DNA of 64,000 nt from Citrus sinensis (taxonomy: Eukaryota > Streptophyta > Magnoliopsida > Sapindales > Rutaceae), in the NCBI RefSeq assembly GCF_022201045.2, contig NC_068557.1:31969501-32033500 (forward strand), given 5' to 3'. A program made the translations under genes and the position numbers. Positions 12,334 to 23,536 of the stretch are shown in pieces; the stretch's first letter is position 1; every line of letters begins with the position of its first letter. A model generated the notes under the pieces. That model was not told the DNA's origin and did not search any database. It saw nothing but the letters and a program-made list of their open reading frames with translations.

Positions 12334-14177
12334 TTATTCCGACTGAATTTCCTTCAGAAAATCTTCATTGTCAACCAGGACCTACAAATCGACACAAAAT
12401 AACCATAACATGAGCGACCATTGCTTGGAATGTTAATACAAAAAATAAAAATACATTCATTTTTTTATGCATTAAGTGCCGCAAATGAGAAAAATGATCA
12501 ATTCAAAGACATCAGAGAAAATTACCGTTTTCCAGCCATCTGGGTCTACGAAAGAGGTGATTTTGGTGTTGAGTCCAGGGATTGATCCGGGTTGCCGAGT
12601 TATCTTCCCTCCAAGCTCTTGGGTAACCAGGTTGACAACCTCAGCACTTTTGTATACATCATCAGTACTAATAGCAACCTACAAATGATACCACAATCAT
12701 GAAAAATAAGGGTGTTCTCAAATGAAGAAATAGTTGCTGATGCTTCCACTAGGACTTATATTTACCTGCGCATATGCATTTCCCTTGGTATATTCAGTCA
12801 CACCATAATTATAAGTTAACTCCAGAACAGTAGTCTGATCTTCCTCAGCATATCCAAGCATGGCCAGGGTGTACTGCGATATAAATGAAACCACCAAAAT
12901 AGAAAATACAGAACTCTATAAGCCTTTCCATGGTCCATTACTAATATGGGTCCCCCTAATTAAAGTGAATAAAATCTTCAAAAGAAGAGGCAGTTCACCT
13001 TGTATTCAGGTTTATCAACTGTCCTTAACAGTTTCATCCCCAAAGCCTGCAGAGACCCAACAAACACAACATCATTTAATGGCAGATCCTTTGGATTAAA
13101 AAGCAAACTATAAGCAGATTTGATAACTACTACAATTGATCCACTGTTGGACAATAACGAAAAAAGTGCTGGCATAATGCAAGATGATCCACAACAGCTT
13201 TAGCGATGGAAATGAACCACTGGATTCACAGTTAAACACACCCATTGCAACAGGTTTAGCAAGAAATGGGAGTAAGAGATCCAGTTACTCATACAGCATC
13301 CAAGCAGAAGATAGACCTTTTGTCATACTACCTTTTCATAGAACTTGATGGAGCGACCAAGATCGCCAACGCGAAGCATTACTTGACAGAGTGGTTCAGG
13401 AGTTGGACCTCTCTGGATGAGTTCAAAAATATAACCATCGGGATCCTTCACAAAGGCAATGTGAGTTGTTCCACCTTTAACTGGACCAGGCTCTCTAGTG
13501 ACATTGCCACCCTTGGCACGAATGTTTTCAACCAGTTTGTAAACCTTAAAATTCCATGGTATGCTAGGTCAATTTCAGTGCTTAGATAAAAACCAGTGCT
13601 CAAAATCAGTAAATATTTTACGACACTTACATCTTCAGTTGCAATTGCAAAATGGCCAAAACCAGTTCCAATATCATATGAAGTTACACCATAGTCTGTG
13701 AATCAATAGCAAAGTAAAATCTCAGAAATAGATAGAAAAAAAATATAACCCCATTCATAATCATTTCCCAAGAAGTACAATTCTAATGCAATTTTCAAGA
13801 AGTAGTAACTCTTATGTTAGACAAAGACAAAGTAAGAGCACCATACTGTACGTTAACTCCACAACAAAGTGAGACTGTTCGGGGCCAAATCCAAGAAAGG
13901 CATTTGAGTATTTCTCTTCCGGGACGTCTCTCTTTCTCAACAGCTTCATCCCAAAGCATTCGGTGTAAAATCTGAAGACAAAAGTACAGAAGAATATGAG
14001 GACATCCAAGCACCCAAAATAATCAACTACATCAGGAGCAGTTAATGTGTTAAAGACATACTTGATGGTGCGATCAAGATCACCAACACGATACACAGCA
14101 TGAAGGAGGCGTCGCTTATCTTTCTTTGGCCATTCCAGCAACTCGGCATTAGCAGCAGCAGGAGAAGCCTCAGCCAT
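12334..14177 (-). CDS. GLX1: Lactoylglutathione lyase (glyoxalase I), tandem copy B
   Basis: Second intact two-domain glyoxalase I, methylglyoxal detoxification. Exons in gene order: 14062-14177, 13847-13971, 13631-13695, 13332-13544, 12999-13046, 12766-12873, 12526-12678, 12334-12381. Each exon has exactly the same length as in copy A; total 876 nt, 291 aa. Metal residues of the N-terminal half are conserved (His26, Glu77, His95, Glu143), and the C-terminal half shows the Gln-type degenerate site. The motifs [16 protein letters not shown] and [12 protein letters not shown] match the usual plant sequence, so this copy appears to be the more conserved one. A 5' UTR intron is probable at 14195-14660. 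Introns are nearly identical to those of copy A, which indicates a recent tandem duplication. Confidence 0.94.
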
Positions 14178-14194
14178 TTTGATATGGAATCACT

Positions 14195-14660
14195 CTGTTT
14201 CCATTCACAACGATGTAAATATGAATAATAAGACAAACACAAATCATCAGTCTAAGCAACACACAAGCATTAATTTCATGACACAATTACGGATGTGTAG
14301 ACTTGAGATAACAGTAACCCAAACTTTAAGAAGCGTAAGATGCGACATTGAAAAATGATTTTCAGATAAAAATCACTTTTTTAATTTCAAAAATATGATT
14401 TTCATAATTTTGGTTTTAAAAAAATTGCTAAAAAGGAAAAAAAAATGAGACGCTTCTTGATCCGATAGAATAGAAACGTATCAAATAAAAGTCTCCAGCA
14501 TAATTCAGAAACGTAACGTAAGCCTCAGCCGTCAGTCATAGCAAAAATTAACATAAAAACTAACAAGAGACACAAATATCAGTCGCATTGGAGCCGATCC
14601 AAGTTTATGAAAGGTCGGAGATCAAAAAGACCAAAACAAGAGGAAGAAAAGAGAGCTTAC
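14195..14660 (-). other. Probable 5' UTR intron of glyoxalase copy B
   Basis: Donor GTAAGCTC (boundary 14661/14660) and acceptor ACAG|AGTGATTCC (boundary 14195/14194) match those of copy A. The intron contains a 126-bp foldback block (14327-14452) missing from copy A. Confidence 0.5.
14327..14452. mobile_element. Small foldback element in the 5' UTR intron of copy B
   Basis: Copy A reads straight through AAACTTCTTGATCC, whereas copy B has AAACTT, then this block, then CTTCTTGATCC. The ends form an inverted repeat, AAGAAGCGT (14328-14336) against ACGCTTCTT (14450-14458). The interior is AT-rich. Either it inserted in B with a short CTT duplication, or it left A by excision with a footprint; the sequence alone does not decide. 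Confidence 0.5.
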
Positions 14661-14951
14661 CAGAAAGTCGGAGTGAAGTCGCAAGTGTGAGATATGATCT
14701 AGAAGATGATCTATTTACTGTCGTTTTAAATTATCTTGTTTCTAAGGATTCCTTAGAGTCACTGGCTGTTACTGAAGTATGACTGATGAATTCAGATCAA
14801 CGATTGAGATTTGCCTGTGGCTTTTTAGGGTAACGGCTTCTTTGGGGTTTAGTACTTTAGTTGTTTGGATTTTGCAATATCAAGCCGGTGATTTGACCTA
14901 CGGTGGGACCCCTGTATGATTCAAGGCTGTGATTAACCGGCGAACTATAAT

Positions 14952-14957
14952 CACGTG
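14952..14957. promoter_or_regulatory. G-box/ABRE-like CACGTG upstream of glyoxalase copy B
   Basis: Same CACGTGGC motif and flanks as upstream of copy A (11219-11224). It is part of the duplicated unit, which shows that the proximal promoter was copied with the gene. Confidence 0.3.
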
Positions 14958-15010
14958 GCATTATTATATTAAGACATGTGATTCCGTATTTTCTCTTTCA
15001 TTATATGGCA

Positions 15011-15042
15011 ATCCCTATCTTACGTGCATGTAAGATAGGGAT
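15011..15042. repeat. 13-bp perfect inverted repeat
   Basis: ATCCCTATCTTAC (15011-15023) and its exact reverse complement (15030-15042) flank the 6-base spacer GTGCAT. It lies between the end of the glyoxalase duplicated unit and the dispersed repeat at 15.1 kb. No known element is recognised; it could be a remnant terminal inverted repeat. Confidence 0.5.
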
Positions 15043-15094
15043 CCTCATTATATTATCTCTTATTTGTATCGAAATAATACTAAGGGTCCATGCT

Positions 15095-15710
15095 TGGAAG
15101 TGCGTTTGGACGCTGTAAATAATTTTGAAAAATTAAAAATTAATTTTATGATTTAAAAATTTTTAAAAAATTATTTTTGATAAAATTATATTTGACAAAT
15201 TTATCTCTTATAATTAAATTTTAAAAAATAAGAAAAGAATAACTTTTTAAAATTTGATTTTGAGAATTAATTTTTTATTTTATATAATTTCATGTATATT
15301 TACTGTAAAAATCTAAAATTATTTATTTATAAGAAATAAAATCATTAAATTTAAAGAAATTATTATTATTACTAATTATATTGAGATAATAAAATAAAAT
15401 TAGTAATATAAATATTTATTTTAGTTAATTATTATTATATATACACAATAAAAAATATTTTTAGCTACATATTTATAAATGTGTAAATAAACTTTATTTA
15501 ATATTATGTTCAATTTAATTATTTACATTCTTAAAATAATTCAATTTTAAGATTTTCTAAACACATAAGTAAATCACAATACTTTTTAAAATAAATTTTA
15601 CTAAACGTTTAATTCATTATTTTCACAGCTAATTATTTCTTTTGTATAACTAATAACAATTATTTTAAAAGTTACAACATCATATTATTTAACTTTTAAA
15701 AATCCTTCAA
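15095..15710. repeat. Dispersed AT-rich repeat, copy 2
   Basis: Same family and orientation as 7390-8005, for example AATAACTTTTTAAAATTTGA, the TATATTGAGATAATAAAAT block, ATATACACAATAAAAAATAT and CAATTATTTTAAAAGTTACA. It sits just beyond the right end of the glyoxalase tandem unit. No coding content. Confidence 0.55.
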
Positions 15711-18094
15711 AAAAGCTTAAGAAAAATGCTAATTAATTAAGTTTTATACAATAGTTATCATTTTCCAAGGATAAATAAATAAGTAAAATACATTTGTTAT
15801 GACAAAAGCACGAGGCAACTGAGGCAATACAAACAATTACAATGATATTTCTATAAACACATCTTAGAGTGTACATATTGAAACATATGACTACCATTAC
15901 ACAAATCGAGATATATAGAAATTGATTATTTATTTATTATTTTATTTAGACATATTTACAAATTATTTAAGGATTACTTCAGTATAACACATAAATAGAA
16001 CATAAATTTTACCTCTTAATCATATAAGTATAATATGATCGTATGATTAATTAGTTTGAAATTAGCCTATTCATCGCAACAATAATTATAAAATTATGAT
16101 AAAAAATAAGTATTATGTGAGTTTGTTTGTTGGAAGGTCTTACGAGGCCGCCATATGTAAATATTTCAATGGAATACAATATTTAACCTAAATATTTTTA
16201 ATTACAACATAGAATCAACCTGATCATCGATACTAAAAAAAGAAAAAATATTATTTTCTATCATTCAAATATCATTTTTCTAATTATTATAATATCTAGA
16301 TCAATTATGATGAACATATTATGTTGTGACATACCAAATGTAATATAATTATGAAGTCAATATAAACAATAAAAAGAATCAATTAAATAAGATGAATAAC
16401 ATACATTTGTTGTTCATCACAGTTAGTATGGTTTTAATTCAATCTAATGACAGTACTCGTGGGCTTCCACAAAAAAGATAAATATAGAAGGATTTCTCTA
16501 ACATTTCTTCAAACCAAACATCATCTTAGGTTGTGTTTGGTTGGAAGGAGAGGGTAGAGGAGAGGAAAATAATTTGAATTTCTTTTTTATTTCCGTTGTT
16601 TGGTTTAACATAATTTATAAGAATTTAATTTTTATTGAAATTTAATATCCATTACAATATATAATTTAAATTCTACACTAAGAAGTAAAGAATTCAAATT
16701 CCCTGTGTGCTGAAAACTAAATCTTCCACAAATACCCCTTCAACTTTTAACTTATTTAATATAATCACATAATTATTATTTATAAATTTATTTTATCAAT
16801 TCAACATTATAGATAATTTTAAATTAATTAAATTTAAATAATGATTTAAAAAGCTTAATAAAATAAATTTATTTAATCTGAAAATATAAATATTAATTTT
16901 AACAGTCGCCGGATCGTGCGACCGCCGCCGCCGGTGTCACTGGCGCGTGTTACTCACCGCCACTGCCATTCGACTTGCCGATCAACCATCAACATTACTA
17001 CGCCGTCATCGAGATAAAAAAAGGGGTCGTATGTTGTTCAAATCCGGTTAAAAAATTTTAGAAACTTTTTAACTTCCACAGATCCGGCTGATCGGCGGCG
17101 ATTTGGCGGTTACTAGTGGCTATGGATGGTCGGAAATGGAAGTGGCAGCCTTGACGGACAAAGCCAAGGCGACGGCGTGACCAGAAAAATGTATGTTAGG
17201 GTTTGCCAATGTAGAATAGATTTTTTATGGGGTTGTGATAAAAAGTAAAAGGACGTGGTCCAAATTCAATACAAGAATTGCCTTACACTTGACAACTTAA
17301 AAGACACGTATCCAATCAAAAACCCGATGTATGGACCTAAAAATTGTGGACACGAGGGAGCCCCTTTTTGGAGTGTTTGATTGTTTCTGGTTGGACTTGT
17401 ATTGGTAAGAGGGGACAGCCCTAGATTCCTTCACAAATTAAGCTGGCTCAATTTGCAAATTCGTGAGGAAAAAAACAAAGGAGATAAAAAGAGAGAGAGG
17501 TTTTGGGGAAAATTTTTTATCAACACTTTTTACAGCAAAAGTTGGTACCTTTTGTCATTGCATTGGTGGGGGAGGAATTCGAAAGGGTCATTTTGAAGTA
17601 CATATCAATTATAACACTTTGATATAAATTTTGTGCTATTAGTTTCAATAAATCTAGTGGTGTGAAAAATAATGTCTCAAAATTTTAAGTTGAAATAATT
17701 TTACCCATTGCTAATTAGGTGCAAGTATTAAAAAAAATTTCTCTGCATGAAAAGCCTATTAATTTAAGGATCCGCTTAAATTTTGGGAAACTTCAAGGGA
17801 AACTTCGTCCGATTCAATTTTGGGCTTTGTTCTTTCGGTTTCTTCCTAAAATTTTTGTCAGTCATACGATTTTATTTTTCCTTGGAAACGTATGGTGGCA
17901 AAAATAAATTAATTAAGCAGCTCAGTCATACGAAAACAATAAGAAAAAAAAAAAATCATAGTAGAGAAATGAAAAACGGAATAAAATAAGATAAAAATAG
18001 AACAGAGCATCTTTGCACCAATTGAATTGAAATGGCCGTTGCAATTTAAACTATATTGAGAAGGGGATTGCCCTTTGAAGATTACAGCCGAAAC

Positions 18095-18226
18095 TTAGAT
18101 TTCTAAGTGAAGATAATTTTCTCTGCAATCCACCAGGAGAGCGCCAGACAATTTCAAGACTCCTTTGCATCTCTTAACGTGAAGATTCATAGAGTCGACT
18201 TCTACTTCAAGATCGGCTAACCTATC
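18095..18226 (-). pseudogene. Possible orphan terminal exon (44 codons), unknown product
   Basis: On the minus strand a good acceptor (AATCTGCAG) is followed at once by 43 sense codons and a TAA. The peptide starts DRLADLEVEVDSMNLHVKRC, has a heptad-like coiled-coil feel, and ends LHLEI. The composition is clearly more gene-like than the surrounding DNA. I cannot find a preceding exon between 18.24 and 19.0 kb and do not recognise the protein. It may be a gene fragment carried or left here, or a chance frame. Confidence 0.3.
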
Positions 18227-19965
18227 CTGCAGATTCCATTAAATTAAAGCCATATCGTACATCAGGGCAGCAGATAAAGTCCTTCGTTCGTCATAAATTA
18301 AAGCATTCTACAGTTCAAGCTCAGATCATGTTAAAATATAATTAAATAGACATCTCAATAACTGTAGCTACAAACCCATAAGCGGCTTTTGGTTCAATTA
18401 CAGTGCTTCTGAAGAAAAAAGTTCAAATTGTTTCAATTTACTCTTATCAAATTGTTTCAATTTGTGACTTGTAACTTAAAGCTAAAAGTGTCAATTTTGA
18501 GTATACAATATATTATTTTGAATCTTGCAATAAGAAGAACTAAATCCATAACAAAACCTAGAATGTTAGAGTTGTTCTACCCTATGTTCGAGTCGAAATT
18601 TCCGTTTCTTTATTGGTCATTCTTTTGTTTTAAGTTATTTTGTTATTTCTTTTAGGATTTTTATTTTTTTTATTTCAATATCGTTTATTTTGTTTTCCTT
18701 ATGTAGACTAGAAGAATTTTATTAAAATAATATTTTTAGTGTCTTTATTTTAATAAATTCGCAACCTTTAGAGTTGGTATAAAAAGACCAAAACCTTATA
18801 TATTTATATGAAGATCATGGCACCATGTGTGTAATTTGTAAACCTAATTCAAACTATTAAATAATATAAAGTTTGTTTTGCTTTGAGGGAAATTGTATAA
18901 TATTTTTCAAAAATAATTGTCCCATTAGGTGAGGTAACGCCGTCTAAGTTGTCAACTTTTTGTTGACTACAAAGTTTAAATATTGGTCCTTCATTTAACT
19001 TTTCTCAAAAAACGCCAACCGACAGCCGGCGGCCAGCACTCGGCAGTCCTCAGCCAAACATCACGTAGACGCCACCCACAGGAACTCCTCAAGAGCCAAC
19101 ACCTACCAAACGAACTGTGCGAGGCAGAGGGATCGAGAGCCGAAGAGATTTTTTGTTTTTTAAATGAATAATAAATTTTGAAAAAAAAAATGGATCACTG
19201 GGCTTGCATAAAACTTGAGCCCGCCCCAGCACAAGCAAGTGAGAGTAGATCACTTCGGCCTTGGCCGAAGTGGTGGGCTGCTGCCCTCACAAGTATTGTG
19301 AGGGCAGTAGTTCTAGCCCCCACAAAAACATTGTGGGGGCTAAATGTTCTTTATACTTCTAAAAAAATCATTTTCTCTTGCGAAATGCGAGTGGAGTATG
19401 GACATTCCTCTCATGTGAGGGGTTATTTGTTTGGGCATGTACTTCATAGAATTCAATGTCATAATATATAAGTCACAATTATGTATATCTGATTGTAAAT
19501 ATCAGTATAATATCTCTGCTACAATAGCAGTTGTTGTAAATATCTGTGTAATGCAGTAATCTGATGATTAATCAGTATTAAAAAAAAAAAAGTGAGAGTA
19601 GATCTTTTTCAGGGCTCATGTGTTATGTAATACCATCATTAGATTGATATGTTAAGAAAGTTTAGAATACGAAATTTATTTCTTAAATGATGTAAAATAA
19701 GATATTGTTATTCATGCATTAATATTGTGAAATCATCTCATTAATATTGGTATAGAAAAAAATGTATTGTAGCACCAAATATGTAGTTGCAGTCATATAT
19801 TAATTGGTCCATCAATCATGATATTCTGTAATAATGTAAATTATAAATGCTCAAAAAATACCAAGTTGTATACATATTTTTTAATTAGTCTCACTGTTTG
19901 ATAGCGGTCCCTCTCTCATCGCCTTTAACCTGAGCCAGAATATAAAGAATTGAAAATGATGTATG
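18227..19965. other. Spacer with a retroposon, left flank of the LTR element
   Basis: AT-rich up to about 18.98 kb. A GC-richer stretch at about 19010-19150 has no recognised coding content. The poly(A) retroposon lies at 19252-19589. The last 5 bases (19961-19965, GTATG) are the target-site duplication of the LTR element. Confidence 0.5.
19252..19589 (+). mobile_element. Poly(A)-tailed retroposon with three 5' hairpins
   Basis: A 15-bp direct repeat AAGTGAGAGTAGATC occurs at 19237-19251 and again at 19590-19604, the second copy right after an A run (19580-19590). This is the mark of LINE-type target-primed insertion. The 338-bp body starts with three close hairpins with perfect arms: 19251-19260/19263-19272 (10 bp), 19281-19292/19296-19307 (12 bp) and 19315-19325/19331-19341 (11 bp). 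The rest is AU-rich, 3' UTR-like. I see no tRNA-type A or B box, so it does not look like a common tRNA-derived SINE. It could be a SINE of another origin, a retrocopied structured RNA, or a 5'-truncated LINE. Confidence 0.65.
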
Positions 19966-20639
19966 TGTTGATGCTGAAATCTGCTCGCCCTTGGACCGAC
20001 CAGATTCTGTCACCAACGTTTGTGTTATCAACTGTCACTCGAACCACTGGGGTTGGAATCGCCCTTCCCTCTCTCACTAGACCTGCGTTCAGCAAAAACG
20101 GATCAGAGACGCCGGTGGTTTTGCCGGCGTAAACCCTCCGATGCCTAAGTTAGCACAAGGTGTTTACGGGAAAACAGTGTAATATGGATTTAAGAAATTT
20201 GTAAGGAAATGGCCTGGTTGCAATTTGGCAGCGTTTCCCCTCTCTCAGTTTTTCTGTCCTGTCTTCTTCGATGTCTTTCTCTTTTATAGCCGCCCTTTGT
20301 CCCACGTTTTTCGTTTGCCCCTTATCCCTCCTTTTTCGGGTGGTGGTAGCCCCTCATGGGACTCTAACTGCCAGATTGTGGGCAAACGTGGATCTCGCGT
20401 GTCCTTCAACCGCTCTGGGAGAAGCGCAACTACCGCGATTTTGTGAGATCGTGTTCCCGCTTTCCTGGGGATGAGTATCGGCTCGGCGTATATTTATGGT
20501 CGGTATGTTTTCCTGGTCGCATTCATCTCGGGTCGGCTCTTGTTTAACCCCGTGTTCTGCTCGTACCATATAGCTGGAACGATCCGTGCCGGGGTGGAAC
20601 CAGTAACATGGCCGACCTGGTGCCTTTATGTACTCAACA
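19966..20639 (-). repeat. 3' LTR of the Tat element
   Basis: 674 bp, starts TG and ends CA, same length as the partner LTR at 30049-30722, with about three differences. Short open frames inside it occur identically in both LTRs and are not genes. Confidence 0.93.
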
Positions 20640-20640
20640 C

Positions 20641-20653
20641 CAGTCCCCCAGTT
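20641..20653 (-). other. Polypurine tract next to the 3' LTR
   Basis: On the minus strand a purine-rich run around ACTGGGGGACTGG abuts the LTR terminus. It lies where plus-strand synthesis is primed in LTR elements. Confidence 0.5.
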
Positions 20654-21255
20654 TCTGGTCTGGCGAGTGAAATGAGTTAAGAGTAGAAACTGATGGTCAA
20701 ATCTCACCAGCCCGGGGAGCTTCTCGTCTGATCCTCTTTTTATTGAGACGGGCCTGACCTGATGTACAATTTCTCTACTGAGGAGACTCCGACCTGAGCG
20801 TGGGCCTAAGTGAACCTGCCCATAGCATATCTGGGCTTACTTCTAACCTGGCCTCTTGTAACGGTTGGTGATGTGGCATCTCCAGACTCTTCGTATTTGA
20901 AAATTGAAACGACGGGCTATCCGTCCTCGATATATGGGGGGTGAGCTGGCATATCCCATCACTTAAATGCTTCCATTTCCCCCTTTTCGTTTCAAATCCC
21001 TAGACTGGAGTCATCATTATCTTGCTATTCATTTCTCCGCCGTCAACCAAATTTTCTCTGAACTTTGCTCACACTTCCAGCGTCCGGAGTATCCATTCGC
21101 CGGGTGTTTTCTCTGTCACGGCGGCGCTATCAGTGTCAGTCTATTCCAGGTATAGTCTTTAACCTTTTCCTCTGGTTGTTGTTGATTGGGTTCTGTGTTG
21201 CCTTCTTTGTGTCCATATACTCGAGTTTTCTCTGTTTTCTTTTGGGGATTTCGGT

Positions 21256-23393
21256 ATGTCGAATCGGAAGAGGAAGTTAATTGTTGATGAGGGTGATGAA
21301 GAGTCAGGGGACTCAGGCCTCAATGTGCCAATACCCACTGATTACTTAGGCCCCTCCAGTAGTGTAGGTCCTTCCCATGGCAGGGATACCCTTGAATACC
21401 CACGCCCTTTGGTTATCTCTCCTTCCCCCGAACTAGAGCTTGTAGGGAATAGAGGTGGACTTGCGTCGGGCTCTGGTGAGAATCACAGTTCTGGTGGGGT
21501 TGGGGTCCCTGAAGGAGTTAGTGATGGTGAGGGAAGCGGTTCCGGACCAAGCAGACCTGCTCAGAAAAGGAAACTAGGCCATAGGGTGGAGGCTGATTCC
21601 TACCCTATTGATTTCATGGCTTGTGCCACCACCCCCACCGATCTATTTAAACTTAGGAATCTCTACAACATCCCCAACGATGTTCTTCTTGTAGTCCCTG
21701 GGAAGGGTGACGTTCCTAGTCGGCCTCCGCAGGGGTATGTGACGATGCACCTAGAGAGTTTTAAACTAGGAGCTCGGCTGCCCCTTCAGCGTTATTTTGC
21801 CAAGATATTGGGAGGTATGCACCTGGCCCCAGGTCAGCTACACCCGAACGGGTGGAGGGTTCTATCGGCTATGTTTGTGTTGTGGGAGAGGTGCGGGTTG
21901 GAGGAGCCTTCCCTTGTTGAAGTGAAGCATTTGTATCAGCTGCGGAGCAGCCCAAGGGAGGCGGGCTGGTACTACTTCATGTCCAGTTCTGCAAAGAGAA
22001 AGCCAATCACCGGTTTCCCCTCCTCGTGCAAGAATTGGAAGAACAAATTCTTCTTTGCTGGGGGAAAATGGTGTTCAGCACTTCGTTCGTTGGGTGGTGA
22101 TCTTTACCTACCAACGCAGTTTGTCACCCCAGGTCGTTCATTTTTTGCCTGTATTCTTTTTCGAACTGCCACTTATTGGGTTCTTTAACCTTGTTTGTTA
22201 TTTCAGAGTCATGGGGTTTGATCGGGGGGCTTGAAGATCGACCCTTACTTCAGGTGGAAACTGCTCTGGTGAACGCTTCTACTTGCCAAGACCTCCTGTC
22301 TCCAACAAACTTGGTCGGTTCGGGCCTAGTGGATATAGCCGCTGGAATGGATAACAAGATCCTCAGCGCGATGAGCAGGAAGCGTGGTCGGGCCCCGAGC
22401 AGCTCCAGCAACCCTCCTCCTCCTCCGAAGAAACCTACCGTCGGTCCTTCCAAGGCGCCTGTTCCTGCTCTGCCTCCTCCTCCACCTCGTAAGAGTGGTG
22501 GGGAGAAAACCTCGGACAAGAGTCCTGAGGTCAGCTTGCAATCTGGGGACCGATCTTCTCCTCTCCCATCTCGGGATCAAGGTGATTACCTGAGTCCATA
22601 TCAGAAGGATTATAAAAAATCGGTTGGGCCTAAGATGGTGAAGGACATCGAGAGCATGAGCCTCTCCGAGTTGGCTGCTTCTGTTCAGAGAGTCTCCTTT
22701 AGGCTGGCCACAATGGTCTCGTGCTACAAGACCGGGTCCGCGCGTCATGAGAAGAAGCTTCAAGCTGACAATCAGGAGTTGAAAAGGAAAGCTGAATCTG
22801 CTGACCGCTCCAGGGAGAAACTAGCCGAGCTGAACAAGCAGATTATAGAGCTGGAGGAGAAAGTTGCGGTTGCTGAGTCCACTTCCTACAAGCTTGAGGG
22901 CGAGTTGAATGATCTGAAGTCCGATCTTCAGGCTACTCAAAGTGAGAGAGATACTCTGAGGACCGCCCTTGAGGGAGAGATCAAATCCCTGAGTGACCAG
23001 CTGGCTGAAGAGAAAGGCAAATCTGCTGATGTGGATGATCGGCTGGATGCTGAGTATGACTCCGGGGTTGCTTTCAGCTATAAGTGCATCATGTCTGTGC
23101 TCACGGAAGAATACCCCGAGCTCGATATGAGCAAGCTGGAGATTGGGGTGGAGAGATATATGGCTGGGGCCGGCCAGGGAGATAAGGAGCAGGGTGAGCA
23201 GGATCGGGTGGAGGTTCCTTCGGGTGGGGTGGAAGAGGGGGATGCTGGGGGACGCACTTTCGAAATGGGTCAAGGGTCCATGCCTCCTCCTCCCGGTATT
23301 GCTGATCTCCCACCTCCTGATGTTGCTGATCCCTCACTTCCCGGGCTCGCTGATCCTTCAGCCGCTGGAGCCGTTGACTCTGCTAAGCTTTGA
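21256..23393 (+). mobile_element. Antisense ORF region of the Tat element
   Basis: A long coding region on the strand opposite to gag-pol, between the integrase end and the 3' LTR. The first part starts MSNRKRKLIVDEGDEESGDS and holds a conserved block (GQLHPNGWRVLSAMF, then EAGWYYFMSS) that resembles the plant putative gypsy-type transposon domain (Pfam Transposase_28 in my memory). The second part has proline-rich tracts, a long Glu/Lys/Leu-rich coiled coil and a Pro-rich tail. A short GT-AG intron-like gap separates the two parts near 22.13-22.21 kb. Antisense ORFs at this position are known in Tat elements; their role is unknown. The element has no env-like gene that I can see. Confidence 0.7.
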
Positions 23394-23536
23394 GCCTATT
23401 TTTGTATAGACTCTAGATTTGCATTTGTTTTGTAAACAATTGAACATTTATAAAAAGATTTTTAAATGCTCTTTATTTGCTTTCTTGTCCGGTTTTTGCT
23501 CATAGATTGTATCTTAGTTTTGCCTTTCGTAGGATT

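Larger units (their letters stand above)
14178..18094. other. Spacer beyond glyoxalase copy B
   Basis: Contains the copy B 5' UTR intron and promoter to about 14980, an inverted repeat at 15011-15042, and a dispersed-repeat copy at 15095-15710. Very AT-rich DNA follows, then a GC-rich island at about 16905-17190 with CGCCGCCGCCGG-type triplets but no long open frame, and T-rich DNA to 18.0 kb. I see no protein domain. The GC-rich island could be a relic of an old gene or element, but nothing identifies it. Confidence 0.5.

Noticed and set aside
16905-17190. GC-rich island as a coding exon
   Set aside because: No frame stays open for long on either strand and no splice-bounded segment looks like protein.
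19560-19582. CTGATGA motif in the retroposon, as in the hammerhead ribozyme core
   Set aside because: The partner GAAA box and the flanking stems are not present in the right order; a 7-mer match alone is expected by chance.
20225-20474. Open frames repeated at 30308-30557
   Set aside because: They lie in the two LTRs of the same element and are identical because the LTRs are; not separate genes.
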